From assembly GCA_001600495.1 (NCBI GenBank), contig BCKE01000009.1, positions 612,762 through 676,761 on the forward strand: DNA of 64,000 nt, in the 5' to 3' direction. This stretch comes from Pilasporangium apinafurcum (taxonomy: Eukaryota > Oomycota > Peronosporomycetes > Pythiales > Pythiaceae). Shown here piece after piece: positions 11,391 through 22,305 of the stretch. Under the pieces are notes generated by a model that saw nothing but the letters and a program-made list of their open reading frames with translations, made no database searches and was not told the origin of the DNA. The position numbers and the translations under genes are program-made. Numbering within the stretch: position 1 is the first letter of the stretch; the number at the start of each line of letters is the position of its first letter.

Positions 11391-14300
11391 TTAACCATTA
11401 AACGGCAATGGTTCACGAGCGTTCGCGGCATTATTTTGAGACATAGCCTGTAGATACGTCAGTGTGCTCATGATGGTGGCACCAAACACAGATATGAAGA
11501 GTATACATCCAGCACATGTGCAGAGAATAGTGATGCGCAAGCACATCTTAGGACCAACTAGCTCTTTCAGCATCAGCAACGGGTTGGCAGACATTTGCAT
11601 TCTGCCTACGGGAGGTGGGAGATACGGGTTCATGTTTGGAGCTTCATGACCTTTCCCTACTGGATTCGCTAGTGCTTCCTGCTCGGGTACAATCTGCATT
11701 GAAATTCCAATTCGTCCCTATCACTCAAGGAAAACAGAATAATTTGTTTGGTTGAGTGGATAAGTCAAAGTAATATTGGCAAACATACTCACCATATCCA
11801 AGGAAACCGCCGACTCGCGATCAGTGTAGTACATAGTTATCCACTCGGCATCGTCAGGAAGGTTGCCAAGCCCTAGAAAATCCTGTAATTGCCATAGAAA
11901 CACTTACATGGATGATTCAATAACAAATATGTAAAAGCAAATCACTCACCAGAATCCCATTTAGCGCTGCCTTTGCTTCAGCTTCTTCTTTCGCTTTCTT
12001 GGCTTTCTTCAGGTCGGTCGCTGAAGGCTTTACCAGAACAGCTGGCTTTTTCGTTGTATGCTTGCGATTTGATTGCGCTTTCCTCTGTTGGTCTTTGAGC
12101 AAGGCGTCATTTTCCTTTGGTGCGTCATTGACTTCGTCGTCTATTCCTATTACTGAACCCGCATCACTATGATCACTCCAATCTTCTTCCTGTAGTTTTT
12201 TCTCCTCGTTCTGCTCCTTAACAGCTTCGTTGTTTGTATCTGCTGATAACATTCCCAAGGAAGTTGCTTTCGCCATTTCTTTTAGTTCAAGAAATGGTGA
12301 CACTGTACGATTACTTTCATATGCCCTTCGAAGCCATTTGTACAAATCCAGCTGCGCTTCACCGATAACGTCATTCCATTTCAGCACATCTTTGTCCCAT
12401 AATTGAATATGCAGCCGTCCGAATTCTGCGGTACGCAACGGATATTCCACTGGTAATTTGAATCGCCAATTCCAACATGGCTTTCCATTCGAGCACCGCC
12501 AGTGGACATCCGTACTTTCTGCTTTACCACCTTCCATCCAAACCTTCACAAAGTAGTCATTAATTTCGCTTTGATCTTTATCGGTGATATTTTCACCACG
12601 CCAGACAATCAAACGGATCTCGAATTTCTTGGGTGCAGGCGGCTCGATAGAAACTGGAGGAACCAAGGAGGCTTGTTGAGCAGGTAAAATATCAATCCAA
12701 AGCTGAAGAAAACCCTGTGGAGTCGACCGCTTCGGAGTGTATAGATGTCGATATTCGATGGGTTTTAGACATCCACCAGCCTCTTGTAGCTTAGGATGGC
12801 CATGACCAATATGCTGCCATTCTTTGTGAAACCATCGATCCTCGAGATCGATCATCGTGCTTCCAATAAAGTTGTCATTGATCAAATCGTAGTCCCAAAC
12901 ACTAATCTCTAATTGAGATGGTCCTGGTAGGCTCGTATTCATGGAAAATACTCGAAAAAACTCTGGATTCAGCGTCTTCTTCTTATAGTTGGCTCGATCT
13001 GAGATGATGTGCTTCCCTAGTTTGATGCGCAGATATGGATCAGAATATCCATCCCGATTTTTTGACTGTAAATTGCTTCCACGAAGAACGTAGATACGGA
13101 CGACAACAGCTTGTGGCTCTCGAAATCGCTCAAGGTTGAATAGGCTTGATGGCCGTGCATCCTTTTGTTTTTTTTTTCGCTCGACCACCGATATTAACCC
13201 TTTGAAGACGCCCGATTTTAGCTCGACACGGACCTGCTTTCCTTTCAGTAGTGATGGTCGTGTCAGCACGGGTCTGTACAAAGGATATGACTCTAAAGCC
13301 TTGACTTTTAGAAACTGTTCAAGCTCTTCGCCCCCATAATCTGTTATCCACCAGTCCCGACCATTGAGATACGGTGCTCGATTGGTGGTACTGTGGCTAT
13401 CAACCTCCCGAGGGTCTTCATGAAGTGCCTTATCTTGGCTACTACGCGATTGCGATCCTAAAGATCGATTGAAACCGCCATAAACCAAGTCCGCTCGAGC
13501 TGCATTGTATCGTCGCTGTTCCTCTTTCTGCATCTCGCGCACAATCGCTGGATCACGTGATTGACTTGATTTTCGGAATGAAGCTGACAGTGTGAGCGGC
13601 ATTAATGGTGTTATGCTTATATCGCCGATCCCAACCCCATCATCCACCACCTCTTCATCTAGATCATCACTTGATCCCGACCTTTCGGCACCTTGACTCG
13701 CTAAGTCTCCTTCATCACCTTCACCAACCACCGAAGTTTTCCGTTGCCTCTTTGCTTGTTGTATCATTGATCCCAGCGTTGTTTTTGATCCTTTATCATC
13801 CTTCGTCTTCAATGTTGGGGTATCAGTGGGATCCTTGAATGCCTGCTCCTGTTCAGGCGGCAGATAGTCTGGACTCCATGGTAATTTTTTTGATAAATCA
13901 ACCATGCATGACGCAATGGTAGTTTTTCGGAGCCCACCAAGCGATGACTCACAAATTTTGATCCGTAACTGAGGCGCAAATACCGTGTCCACTGGAAATT
14001 TTGTCTGAACTACGAGATGGTCGAGAAAATTGGCATTTTTGCCGTTACTGGAGGTACTGTGTTTGGTTTTCCGACGAATTGAGCCATCAGCAAACATACC
14101 TCCGACTAGCTCGAACTCCGCATATGGAGATTGCACACCAAGTACACTGAGTGCTTTGAGTTTACGTACTCCCAAGGCAACAATCTCCAATGTTGCTTCT
14201 TCGTATTCAGGGCGTATTGGATCAGGGTTCACAAGATGTTCCACTGGCCCCTTATGGTCGATATGTTGCACTGATATTAGCGCTTCGCCTTTAGCTGCGT

Positions 14301-17300
14301 CGATAAACAGTCCCACACTCTTTTGGGACTGGAGACTATACCAACTTGGTCGAGGAGCATTTGCATTTGCAGTTGTTTTGACTGATTTTGCCATTGAGAG
14401 CCGAAGTTGTCCAATCATTCCTGTTGGGACGTTTGTAGACGTGGACACGTTTGCATCATGCAGATGAAAGACAATGTCAGGCGAAAATACTACGTCTTGA
14501 GGCACGTAAACCACAAATACCAACGTTTCATAAAACAGTGGATCTAGCGTTTTGTATTGAGGAGCTGTCTTCTTCACCTGGCCGCAGCATTTCACTGTTA
14601 CGAACGGGTTTGGCAATCGAATCTTTCCCTCTGGTAACGCCAAGTTGCGGAACTGGAAAATATGTACCCGAATCTCTCGATGTACCATGTGGTGGCGGAA
14701 AGGTGTAAAGAGAGTGTCGTCATCCCACGGATGGCGGACAGCTACTTCCTCGCGACCAAACCCCATTCGTACCAACACGATACCGGGAGAATGCATTTTA
14801 TCGAGTGCATACTTTGTTTGGCGTCTCGAAACTTCCTCTTTTAATGCTATCCACCGACATTTGGACGTAAAACCCCAACGAAAGACATCCGATGCGACAA
14901 ATCGCTCATATGATACACTCACAAACGTATCTTTATCCACTTGTCGATTCAACGTAATAATTATGTCAGGTAGCTGTGTGAGATCCGCTGGTAGTATGAT
15001 CGGCCATCGCTCCTTACATTCCTCCCAGTTTACTCTGCCATCCTTGTTGACAGATTGTGCATCGAAATGAATATCGTACGAGCCGATTGAAATCGTTATC
15101 CGCATTTTTATCGTCGACGTTCCAAAGAAATGAAATTGCGGAATATCAACTCCGCAATAAAGTGCAGCGCGTAAAACATACTTGACCGTATTGGGGAACC
15201 TTACCTCATATGCAGTCATAGTTTCCTTCATGCGCTTTGTATGGAATTTCTCTCCCTCGCTTGGCATTGGTGATTCTACACGCTCCATAGATAACAATAC
15301 TCGACCGCGATAAGTCGATCCAAATTCAGGATTGTGTGATATTGCGTCAGCACGTTTCTTGTTGACTCGACGAAGTGGCGGTCCATACAGGTTATACCAC
15401 CGTAGCTCCACTTTGTCTATATCAGCTATCGCTTCCTCTTCTTCTCCTGTTGTATCAAAATTGCGCGACACTGCTTTCGCTTCGGGTATCGCAAAACTTC
15501 CACCTGGTGATGTCGCAGAGACAACTTTGTGGAAATCATAGGATGTAATACCAACAAGTTCATCCTTTCTCCCGAAATCACGATCCCACACAGAAATGGC
15601 AATATTTCGTGATAGTGTCGGGATCATCACCGGAATCCACATTTCTTCCAAGAATTCTGGACATAAGTTGGTATTCCCTTTCACCGTGACGACAGATGAT
15701 TTACACGCAGAATTTGTCGCGAAGCCAATTTGAATAAATGCATCAATGCCACTCGTCATCATTAGTCCTCCTTCATCCATGGCCGGTAAATCCTCTGCTT
15801 TGAGGACTTTAATAAGAAGGAATTGCAGCTTGAGATCAATGCTTGGCGGTAGCAATACAAGAGACTGATTATCTGGGCTGCTTATCGCCATAGATCCTGA
15901 TGCTGCAAGCGCCTTCGCGATTTCTGCTTCTCTGTCGTGAATCAGCATAGAATCTCCTGGACCAATTACAGTGATACTAACCAATAAGAAACCTTGAATT
16001 CCACGATCCTTCTCACTCAAATGGTCGTGCACTGCTACCCACTGACGATAGAGTTCATGATGTGGCTGAAGCACATCAACGATGGTTTAGGTAAAGTCAA
16101 GTAAGCCCGTTAAAAAACATATCACTTACTCGCAAATAGACAGAGAGACAATCCAGTTGATATGCACCGATGAACTTGTCTTTAAGTATCATCTCTTTAT
16201 CGAATATTGCCAGCTAGGAATGGACAAGATAGAGACAAAATTATCCACAGAAAGCACATTAACTACATGTGATCAAATACCTTTATCGAAGCATTTCTGA
16301 TCTCATTACGACCAATATTCTTGAAATGGAAAAATAAAATCTCGTCGAAGACACATCCTAACGTGTCGTATTTGGTTGACGTTTTCTTCTTCATCCCCAT
16401 GACTTCAACTTGACAGTACGGATCCGATGTTCCACTCAACTGGTACAACAACAAGAAAATCAATAACTTGGCATCTGATACGCATTCGTAATATAAACGT
16501 TACTACATGCTGTACATACGTTTTCACCTTTCAGATCCCGTGCTTCGATGACATGAACCTGAATTTGATAATCACCCTGTTTCAAATTTGAAAAGATGGT
16601 ATTTGCTCTCTCCTTTTCCTGCCGCTCCAGTTCACGTCGACGCGCGAGAGCTTCTTCTTCCGTTTCCTCGTCTTGGTCTACAATGATTCCAATAATCTCG
16701 TCCTCTTGCTCCGCTTTGAGCGCTGCGAGCTCGGAGCTAATACTTGGGTCGTTTTTCTTGGTGTATATCATTGCAATCTTTAACTCCAGCTCAGCTTCCG
16801 ATCCTGGTTTCTTTTCCCAGTTTTTGTCCAGAAGTCGAAACCAGCTTTGACAAGTCATTCCAGGGAGGTTCGCGATATCAACCGATGAGATGCGTACTTG
16901 CCCTAAAACGCGCATCTTGACATTGATCTTATCACGCACGGAGAGTGTAACACTCGAGGCCCAATCCACGGCACGAAAGCTGAATGTCTCATTCCAACAT
17001 GGCTCATCCGTCTTTGTCATGACACTTGTCTTGTATTCTCGACCCAATGATGTCAGCTTGACGTAGCAACTTAACGTTGAACGCAAAGTCGCAGGCTGCA
17101 AATTTCGAGCTTGAATGACTGTGATCACGAGCGTATTGGGCAACTTGTCATCTGTGTACGCGTAAAATCAATATGTATCGCAATGACACGAATAATAAGA
17201 TCTATAACCGTTAGTGTTAAGTACCTGCTTCTCCTGTCAGGTTCACTTCTTTGGGTAGAATCTCGACCGGGGCGTCTGCAAAATCCTTGAGACCCTCGCT

Positions 17301-17357
17301 GGTACTTACAGGTGCAGACATTCGCCGCATGCTGGGCGTATCTTTGGCTTTCTGCAT
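11391..17357 (-). CDS. Ferlin-family multi-C2 membrane protein
   Basis: There are seven exons (approximately 17225-17357, 16520-17151, 16281-16439, 16130-16213, 11950-16065, 11793-11882 and 11391-11717), giving about 1846 residues. C2-type segments lie at about 48-150 (LVITVIQARNLQ), 240-340 (IQVHVIEARDLKGENLSGTS), 413-518, 800-900, 960-1068, 1322-1428 (RIYVLRGSNLQSKNRDGYSD) and 1481-1600. Between the second and third is a FerI-like stretch (DCLSVYLRPHHELYRQW). A charged, helical linker follows the first C2. The C-terminus has the ferlin hallmark EAPNMNPYLPPP, then one membrane segment (ITILCTCAGCILFISVFGA) and a tail of about 26 residues. Ferlins are tail-anchored proteins in vesicle membranes that bind calcium and phospholipid and help membrane fusion and repair. 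The aspartates SDPYLRI..WDYDLINDN in the sixth C2 look able to bind calcium, while several others have lost them. The start is the only in-frame ATG after an upstream stop. Confidence 0.9.
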
Positions 17358-17550
17358 TTGTGCTTGGTGCAATTTCAATCATAATCACTTCACGTCCAGT
17401 GCAAATGGAAGATCGCGACCCTTAAAGATATGCATCACTTACATTTTATATAGTCATACAAATGGCTAGTACATGTGAATATCATTAGGTCTCTTATTTC
17501 GCAGCAAGTGCACAAAACTATACATGTTGTTAACATATAAATAACTGAAA

Positions 17551-18804
17551 TCACATGCCTTTAGCAGCATTTCGAGCCGCGACATCTGCTGCATCATTCC
17601 ATACTGATTGCCAGTCCTTCCTTCCTGTATGAGCCTTTACATGCCGCCAGATGATACGACGAGTGCCTTTCTCCTTCACCAGAAGCTCCAGCACATCACG
17701 ATTCATTACCGGTGTACCATCAGCCTTGGACCAATTCTTCTTCTGCCAATTGCCAATCCATTCCGTCATGGAACGAATCAGGAGCATACTATCTGAGAAA
17801 ATATACAGAATCTTGTCGCCTGCGGGGTTCTCGATATTGGCGCGTTTCATTGCTTCCAGTGCAGCCAAGTACTCTGCTCGATTGTTCGTTGCTCGGGGCT
17901 CCTGCAACTTCTTGACCACATTCCACTCCTGACGATGCGGAAAGATGCATGCATATCCCGCTTGGCAGCCACGTCGGCCGTTTTGAAGTGCACTGCCATC
18001 ACAGAACGCGACCAGCGTATCAGAGTGCTTCGGATCTGGATCTGTACTACATCGTGTGGTGTTTTGTGTACGCTGCTGAACAAAGGCCTCGGCTTCTTCT
18101 CGAGTAAGAAATTTCTTAAAACTTGCACTGAATAGCCCTTCGACATGTTTCTTGGCTTCGTTCCAAGAGTCGAAGACACCGGTCTTACGGCCTTTTGCCA
18201 CCGCATACCAATAGTGTACCTGCTTATTAATGTTCATGTCGCTAGGAGTTGATATTCTCGCATCTTTGTTAGTCTTTTTGTCTTGGCAGGTAGCTGCATC
18301 GCTGCATCTCTCCGTTGCTGTTGGCTGTGGCGGTATCACCTGATAAATGCTACTTAAAAACTCTTTTGGCTCTCCATGAAAATCAGGTTTGTGCTGAGTG
18401 GTAGTCGTATCTGATGGCGACACAATCTTCGGGCAAGATGTGAGCATTCCTGCTGTATGACTATCCATCACATTATAATTCAACTTTCCGCTGTCATTGC
18501 GTTGACGCTTCGCGCTCGGTTCGCTTTCTCCACCACCACTATAGTCACCGGCTTTACGCTCATCTCGTCCGTGTTCTCTCAAAGTTGAATGCGGTGCATC
18601 GTTGGTGTACATGTTACTGACAGAAATTGAACTTGGCTTGTAGGCTTTGACAAATGCGTCTGCTTCCGCCGAAGTGGGGAACTTCTTGAATCGAGCTCCA
18701 GGAAACCCTTTCACCAGTTTCTCCGCCTGCTCCCACGTGGAGAAGACGCCTGTGGCACGACCGTTGGCCACGGCGTAATAGCTTGATTTACTGCTCTTCC
18801 CCAT
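17551..18804 (-). CDS. RNASEH1: RNase H1 with two N-terminal hybrid-binding domains
   Basis: A single exon of 417 residues. There are two hybrid-binding (HBD) modules, at about 8-55 (YYAVANGRATGVFSTWEQAE) and 197-245 (YWYAVAKGRKTGVFDSWNEA), separated by a polar linker with an RQR-type basic patch. The RNase H fold occupies about 264-417. Its four acidic catalytic residues are visible: D269 in AFCDGSA, E311 in NNRAEYLAAL, D338 in IFSDSMLL and D407 in WNDAADVAA; H395 in KAHTGR fits the flexible-loop histidine. The enzyme cuts the RNA strand of RNA:DNA hybrids, clearing R-loops and primers in nucleus or mitochondria. Most eukaryotic RNase H1 proteins have one HBD, so two is a variant. No reverse transcriptase or integrase lies nearby, so a host gene is favoured over a retroelement domain. 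A second, diverged copy lies at 40383-41345. Confidence 0.9.
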   Translation of the reverse strand: MGKSSKSSYYAVANGRATGVFSTWEQAEKLVKGFPGARFKKFPTSAEADAFVKAYKPSSISVSNMYTNDAPHSTLREHGRDERKAGDYSGGGESEPSAKRQRNDSGKLNYNVMDSHTAGMLTSCPKIVSPSDTTTTQHKPDFHGEPKEFLSSIYQVIPPQPTATERCSDAATCQDKKTNKDARISTPSDMNINKQVHYWYAVAKGRKTGVFDSWNEAKKHVEGLFSASFKKFLTREEAEAFVQQRTQNTTRCSTDPDPKHSDTLVAFCDGSALQNGRRGCQAGYACIFPHRQEWNVVKKLQEPRATNNRAEYLAALEAMKRANIENPAGDKILYIFSDSMLLIRSMTEWIGNWQKKNWSKADGTPVMNRDVLELLVKEKGTRRIIWRHVKAHTGRKDWQSVWNDAADVAARNAAKGM

Positions 18805-19272
18805 TTTGCCTGATCCAGTTGATTAGGCAAGCTGCCCTTTGTCATAACTGATGGTGCAGGAATCCAGCCAAACTGTCATATTGACTAGCGATGGGTTTTA
18901 TTATGTCAAGTGTGTGTTTTTATAAAGTGTATATAACCCATTTGTGGGTTTTATTTGTCCAAGAGTTCTTATTCATTGAGAATCCAGATGCCAAAATGCT
19001 AATGTAAAGCGGGTGGTGCCTTGTATCCAATGCCATAAATACGCATACCCAAAAGGTTTGGCTATAAGATAACTACATTCAGTAGCGACAGATACGATTG
19101 CCGATACTCGAGTACTATTCGTTCACGGTCTCGAAGCTATTCTATCCCACGACATAAGGACACAGTTCATCGCAATTATTTGCTACAATATATTGTTACT
19201 CGAGTATGATATGGCTCAATTCAACAAGCATAGCGAGCACAAATAGCTATATCTACTTCCAAAAGAAGAACC
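18805..19272. other. Intergenic, no supported gene
   Basis: About 470 bases upstream of the RNase H1 gene and downstream of the first pirin. It has a short duplicated phrase (TTATGTCAAGTGTG and TGTGGGTTTTATTTGTC region). Nothing coding was seen. Confidence 0.5.
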
Positions 19273-20160
19273 TTAACGGCGACGACGGTTGCCAATTGCC
19301 GAGCGCCATCCAGGCGCTTTTTCAAAACCATTTTGTCCAAATTGGAAATCCTCCCACGTCTGGCGAATCTCCGCTGTCGACGTCATCACAAACGGTCCGT
19401 ATTGCACCACAGGTTCTTCCAGCGGCTGACCAGTCATCACGATAACTTCTACCTTTTCCGAATCACTGGCGGTGATACGCACGCCATCACCTTCTTTCTC
19501 CAATACAATCGCTTCATGTGGCACAATATCATGTCCAGCGCATTGACCAATGCCGGAAATAGTGTAGACAAACGCGTTGTGGCCTTGAGGGATCGGGTGC
19601 TCCAGCTCCGCTCCTTTCTGCAAGATGAAATGAATGTACGTCACCGGAGCCTCGGTGTCAATTGGTCCTTTCTCGCCAAACGCTTCACCAGCAAACACAA
19701 TCGCTTCAACTGACTTGTCATCATTAAATGAATGTGGCACAGTTTCGCGGTTGATCTCTTGGTAACGAGGCTCCATAATCTTTTTCGACTTGGGCAAGTT
19801 AATCCACAACTGCAATCCATGTGCTTTCTCTTCATTGGCTGGCATTTCAGCATGNANGATCCCTTTGCCAGGTGTCATCCATTGCAAGTCACCTGGACGC
19901 AATTCGCCTTTGTTGCCTAAGAAATCTTCGTGACGCATATGACCTTTCGAGGTTGGGAGCATGTACGTGACAGTCTCAAAGCCTCGATGTGGGTGATCAG
20001 GGAAGCCACCAGGCAAGCCAACATTGAACTCGTCCAGCATCAAAAATGGATCCAAGTTGCGGAGTCTTGTTGTACCGATAGAGCGATGCACTGTGGCACC
20101 AGCGCCTTCGCTTTGCTCGCGGGCAACAAACTTTAACGCGATCTGACGGGCTCTGAACAT
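19273..20160 (-). CDS. Pirin-like cupin protein (copy 1)
   Basis: A single exon of 295 residues beginning MFRARQIALKFVAREQ. The N-terminal cupin holds the pirin metal site: the two His of DHPHRGFETV and the His and Glu of HAEMP after MTPGKGI. The second cupin is marked by TEAPVTYIHF and GHNAFVYTISG. Two uncalled bases (19855 and 19857) fall in the codon just before HAEMP; the other copies have Leu or Met there, so no break is implied. Pirins are iron cupins: human pirin is a nuclear redox-sensing co-regulator and bacterial homologues oxidise quercetin. The role here is unknown. The middle of the gene is identical in DNA to the next copy. A CCAAT-containing element lies about 230 bases upstream. 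Confidence 0.92.
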   Translation of the reverse strand: MFRARQIALKFVAREQSEGAGATVHRSIGTTRLRNLDPFLMLDEFNVGLPGGFPDHPHRGFETVTYMLPTSKGHMRHEDFLGNKGELRPGDLQWMTPGKGIXHAEMPANEEKAHGLQLWINLPKSKKIMEPRYQEINRETVPHSFNDDKSVEAIVFAGEAFGEKGPIDTEAPVTYIHFILQKGAELEHPIPQGHNAFVYTISGIGQCAGHDIVPHEAIVLEKEGDGVRITASDSEKVEVIVMTGQPLEEPVVQYGPFVMTSTAEIRQTWEDFQFGQNGFEKAPGWRSAIGNRRRR

Positions 20161-21237
20161 TCTCTAATTTGCTGGTGTTGTAGCTCTTGGACTACTGGCG
20201 CGCCTAGGTTTTTGATTTGTGTGTGTGGTGGAAAATTGAATAATGATACGAGTTGAAGTGTTGTATGCATTCGTGCGATACAAAGACAAGCGCTGGTATT
20301 GAGGAATCTGGAGATGAACAGAGAAAATCAGAGCAAAGATGGTCATTTCCATGTCTATGAGTGTAAGCATGTCAATGCATCAGTGCCTGTCACCACCGAG
20401 GTTGTCGGTGATTGGCTGAAATACGTGATGAGGTAATCGCGTTCTGGTGGTTGACTTGGGTTCAGTATCGGTGGTAGGTCTCGGTGTCCGCCACGTCACA
20501 CGGGTCCACTTCAACAGTAATCACTTACTTCACTTTCTTCATCGCCTTGGAATTCACACGCAGCACACGACGATATTCATACTCTTACCAGCCTGTTTTG
20601 CCTCTTCATTATGCAATCCAGTTTATGCATACTCTGGTGGGCCAAATCCCGTCACCTCTGAGCACCAGCGCACATATATTATAATTTAGCTCACTGCAGG
20701 CAACAAATTATTTTAATAGTAGTAGAATACTAAGCCGTATGTGAACGAGTTTGACATTACATCCCTTATAAGGTTGACTGAAGCTGGTTTTTTTTTTAGA
20801 TGCATCTAAGCTCGATGTATACAACATCCAACTGCGGGTATTTATTCATGCTTCGACCCGAATGTTCGATGGACGGTAGCGCCAACTCCATCACGATTTT
20901 CTTGCCATGCCGTCACTTCATCGCTGATTAGCTAAATGGATTGATCACTTCATCAAAATGAAACAAACAGAGAATTCAATTGGGTGATATGAGTTGTTTG
21001 CTAACAGATAGCAGCAGCCCTCGGTTTGCAATTCCACCTCTTAAGCAAATGGTTCTAGCACTGTACTGTGTTGAGGACTACTGCTCCGATTATAGTGGAT
21101 CGTTCAACGCATTCGATAATCACTTGAAGCAAGAGTAAATTTGTTGTGTATTTAAACATTCCTTTCAAATGCTTACGGTCACATGTGACAACATGTACCA
21201 TATCAAAAAATGCAAAAGTAATTTCCTATGCCGTGCT
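20161..21237. other. Intergenic between two pirin copies
   Basis: About 1.08 kb. It holds the 5' region of pirin copy 1. Near 20905-20955 is a further diverged copy of the CGCTGATT..ATGGATTGATcACTT.ATCAAA string also found upstream of copy 2. Short ORFs have no family signal. Confidence 0.5.
20389..20415 (-). promoter_or_regulatory. Shared CCAAT-containing element upstream of pirin copy 1
   Basis: GTCACCAC...TTGTCGGTGATTGG is matched by a near copy at 22649-22674 upstream of pirin copy 2. The ATTGG at its end is a CCAAT box on the coding (minus) strand. It lies about 230 bases before the start codon. Function is inferred from position and conservation only. Confidence 0.35.
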
Positions 21238-22305
21238 TTATCCGCGATTACCAATATCAGATGACCAGTATGGAGCGTTTTCGAACCCGTTGCGACCACG
21301 CTGGAAATCGGTGATAGTTTGGTGGATTTCCGACTCAGTTGTCATCACGAAAGGTCCATACTGCACTACTGGTTCGTTGAGTGGCTGACCACTAATGACA
21401 ATAAACTCTAGTCCTTTGTCATCATCCGTAGTGACGTGAATACCGTCTCCATCTTCCTCCATGACAACTGCATGGTGGGAGGTAATGGATTCACCAGCGA
21501 TCTTACCAGATCCAGTGAGTGTGTAGACGAACGCGTTGTGACCGACTGGGATATTGTAATCCAGACTCGAACCCTTCGTCATAATAAAGTGAATATACGT
21601 CACCGGAGCCTCCGTTTCGATAGGTCCTTTTTGTCCAAACACTTCACCAGCAAACACAATCGCTTCAACTGACTTGTCATCATTAAATGAATGTGGCACA
21701 GTTTCGCGGTTGATCTCTTGGTAACGAGGCTCCATAATCTTTTTCGACTTGGGCAAGTTAATCCACAACTGCAATCCATGTGCTTTCTCTTCATTGGCTG
21801 GCATTTCAGCATGTAAGATCCCTTTGCCAGGTGTCATCCATTGCAAGTCACCTGGACGCAATTCGCCTTTGTTGCCTAAGAAATCTTCGTGACGCATATG
21901 ACCTTTCGAGGTTGGGAGCATGTACGTGACAGTCTCAAAGCCTCGATGTGGGTGATCAGGGAAGCCACCAGGCAAGCCAACATTGAACTCGTCCAGCATC
22001 AAGAACGGATCGAGGTTACGCAGTTGCGCCGAGCCCAATGATCGGCGGACGGTAGCGCCTACACCCTCGCGCTGCTCACGGGCAACAAACTTTAACGCAA
22101 TCTTCCGCGCGTTGAATGTCATGCTTTCTGTTTTGTCGATCGAGGGGATGGTAAACTGTTGGTTGTTATGATCCTGAGCAATACATACATCGTCTCCGTT
22201 AGCTACACATTCGACTTCCTCCATTTTCGCCATCACACTCTGTTGCAGCAATGTGCTGCAGCCGCACAGCAGTATCATCAGCCACACGCCAAGCACCCTC
22301 ATCAT
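21238..22305 (-). CDS. Pirin-like cupin with predicted signal peptide (copy 2)
   Basis: A single exon of 355 residues, about 60 longer than its relatives. The extension starts MMRVLGVWLMILLCGCS and continues to QQSVMAK: a short positive N-terminus, a strong hydrophobic core and a small-residue cleavage site (VMA|K), which together look like a secretion signal. About 35 polar residues with three Cys follow before the normal pirin start (MTFNARKIALKF, at about 22122). The metal-site residues DHPHRG and GILHAEMP are intact, and so is the C-terminal cupin. If the first ATG is used the protein would enter the secretory path, which is unusual for a pirin; start at the internal Met would give an ordinary cytosolic/nuclear form. 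Its central 361 bases are identical to copy 1. Confidence 0.88.
   Translation of the reverse strand: MMRVLGVWLMILLCGCSTLLQQSVMAKMEEVECVANGDDVCIAQDHNNQQFTIPSIDKTESMTFNARKIALKFVAREQREGVGATVRRSLGSAQLRNLDPFLMLDEFNVGLPGGFPDHPHRGFETVTYMLPTSKGHMRHEDFLGNKGELRPGDLQWMTPGKGILHAEMPANEEKAHGLQLWINLPKSKKIMEPRYQEINRETVPHSFNDDKSVEAIVFAGEVFGQKGPIETEAPVTYIHFIMTKGSSLDYNIPVGHNAFVYTLTGSGKIAGESITSHHAVVMEEDGDGIHVTTDDDKGLEFIVISGQPLNEPVVQYGPFVMTTESEIHQTITDFQRGRNGFENAPYWSSDIGNRG

Noticed and set aside
17551-18804. RNase H gene as a retroelement fragment
   Set aside because: It is an intact gene with two hybrid-binding domains and all catalytic residues. No reverse transcriptase, integrase or long terminal repeat lies nearby.
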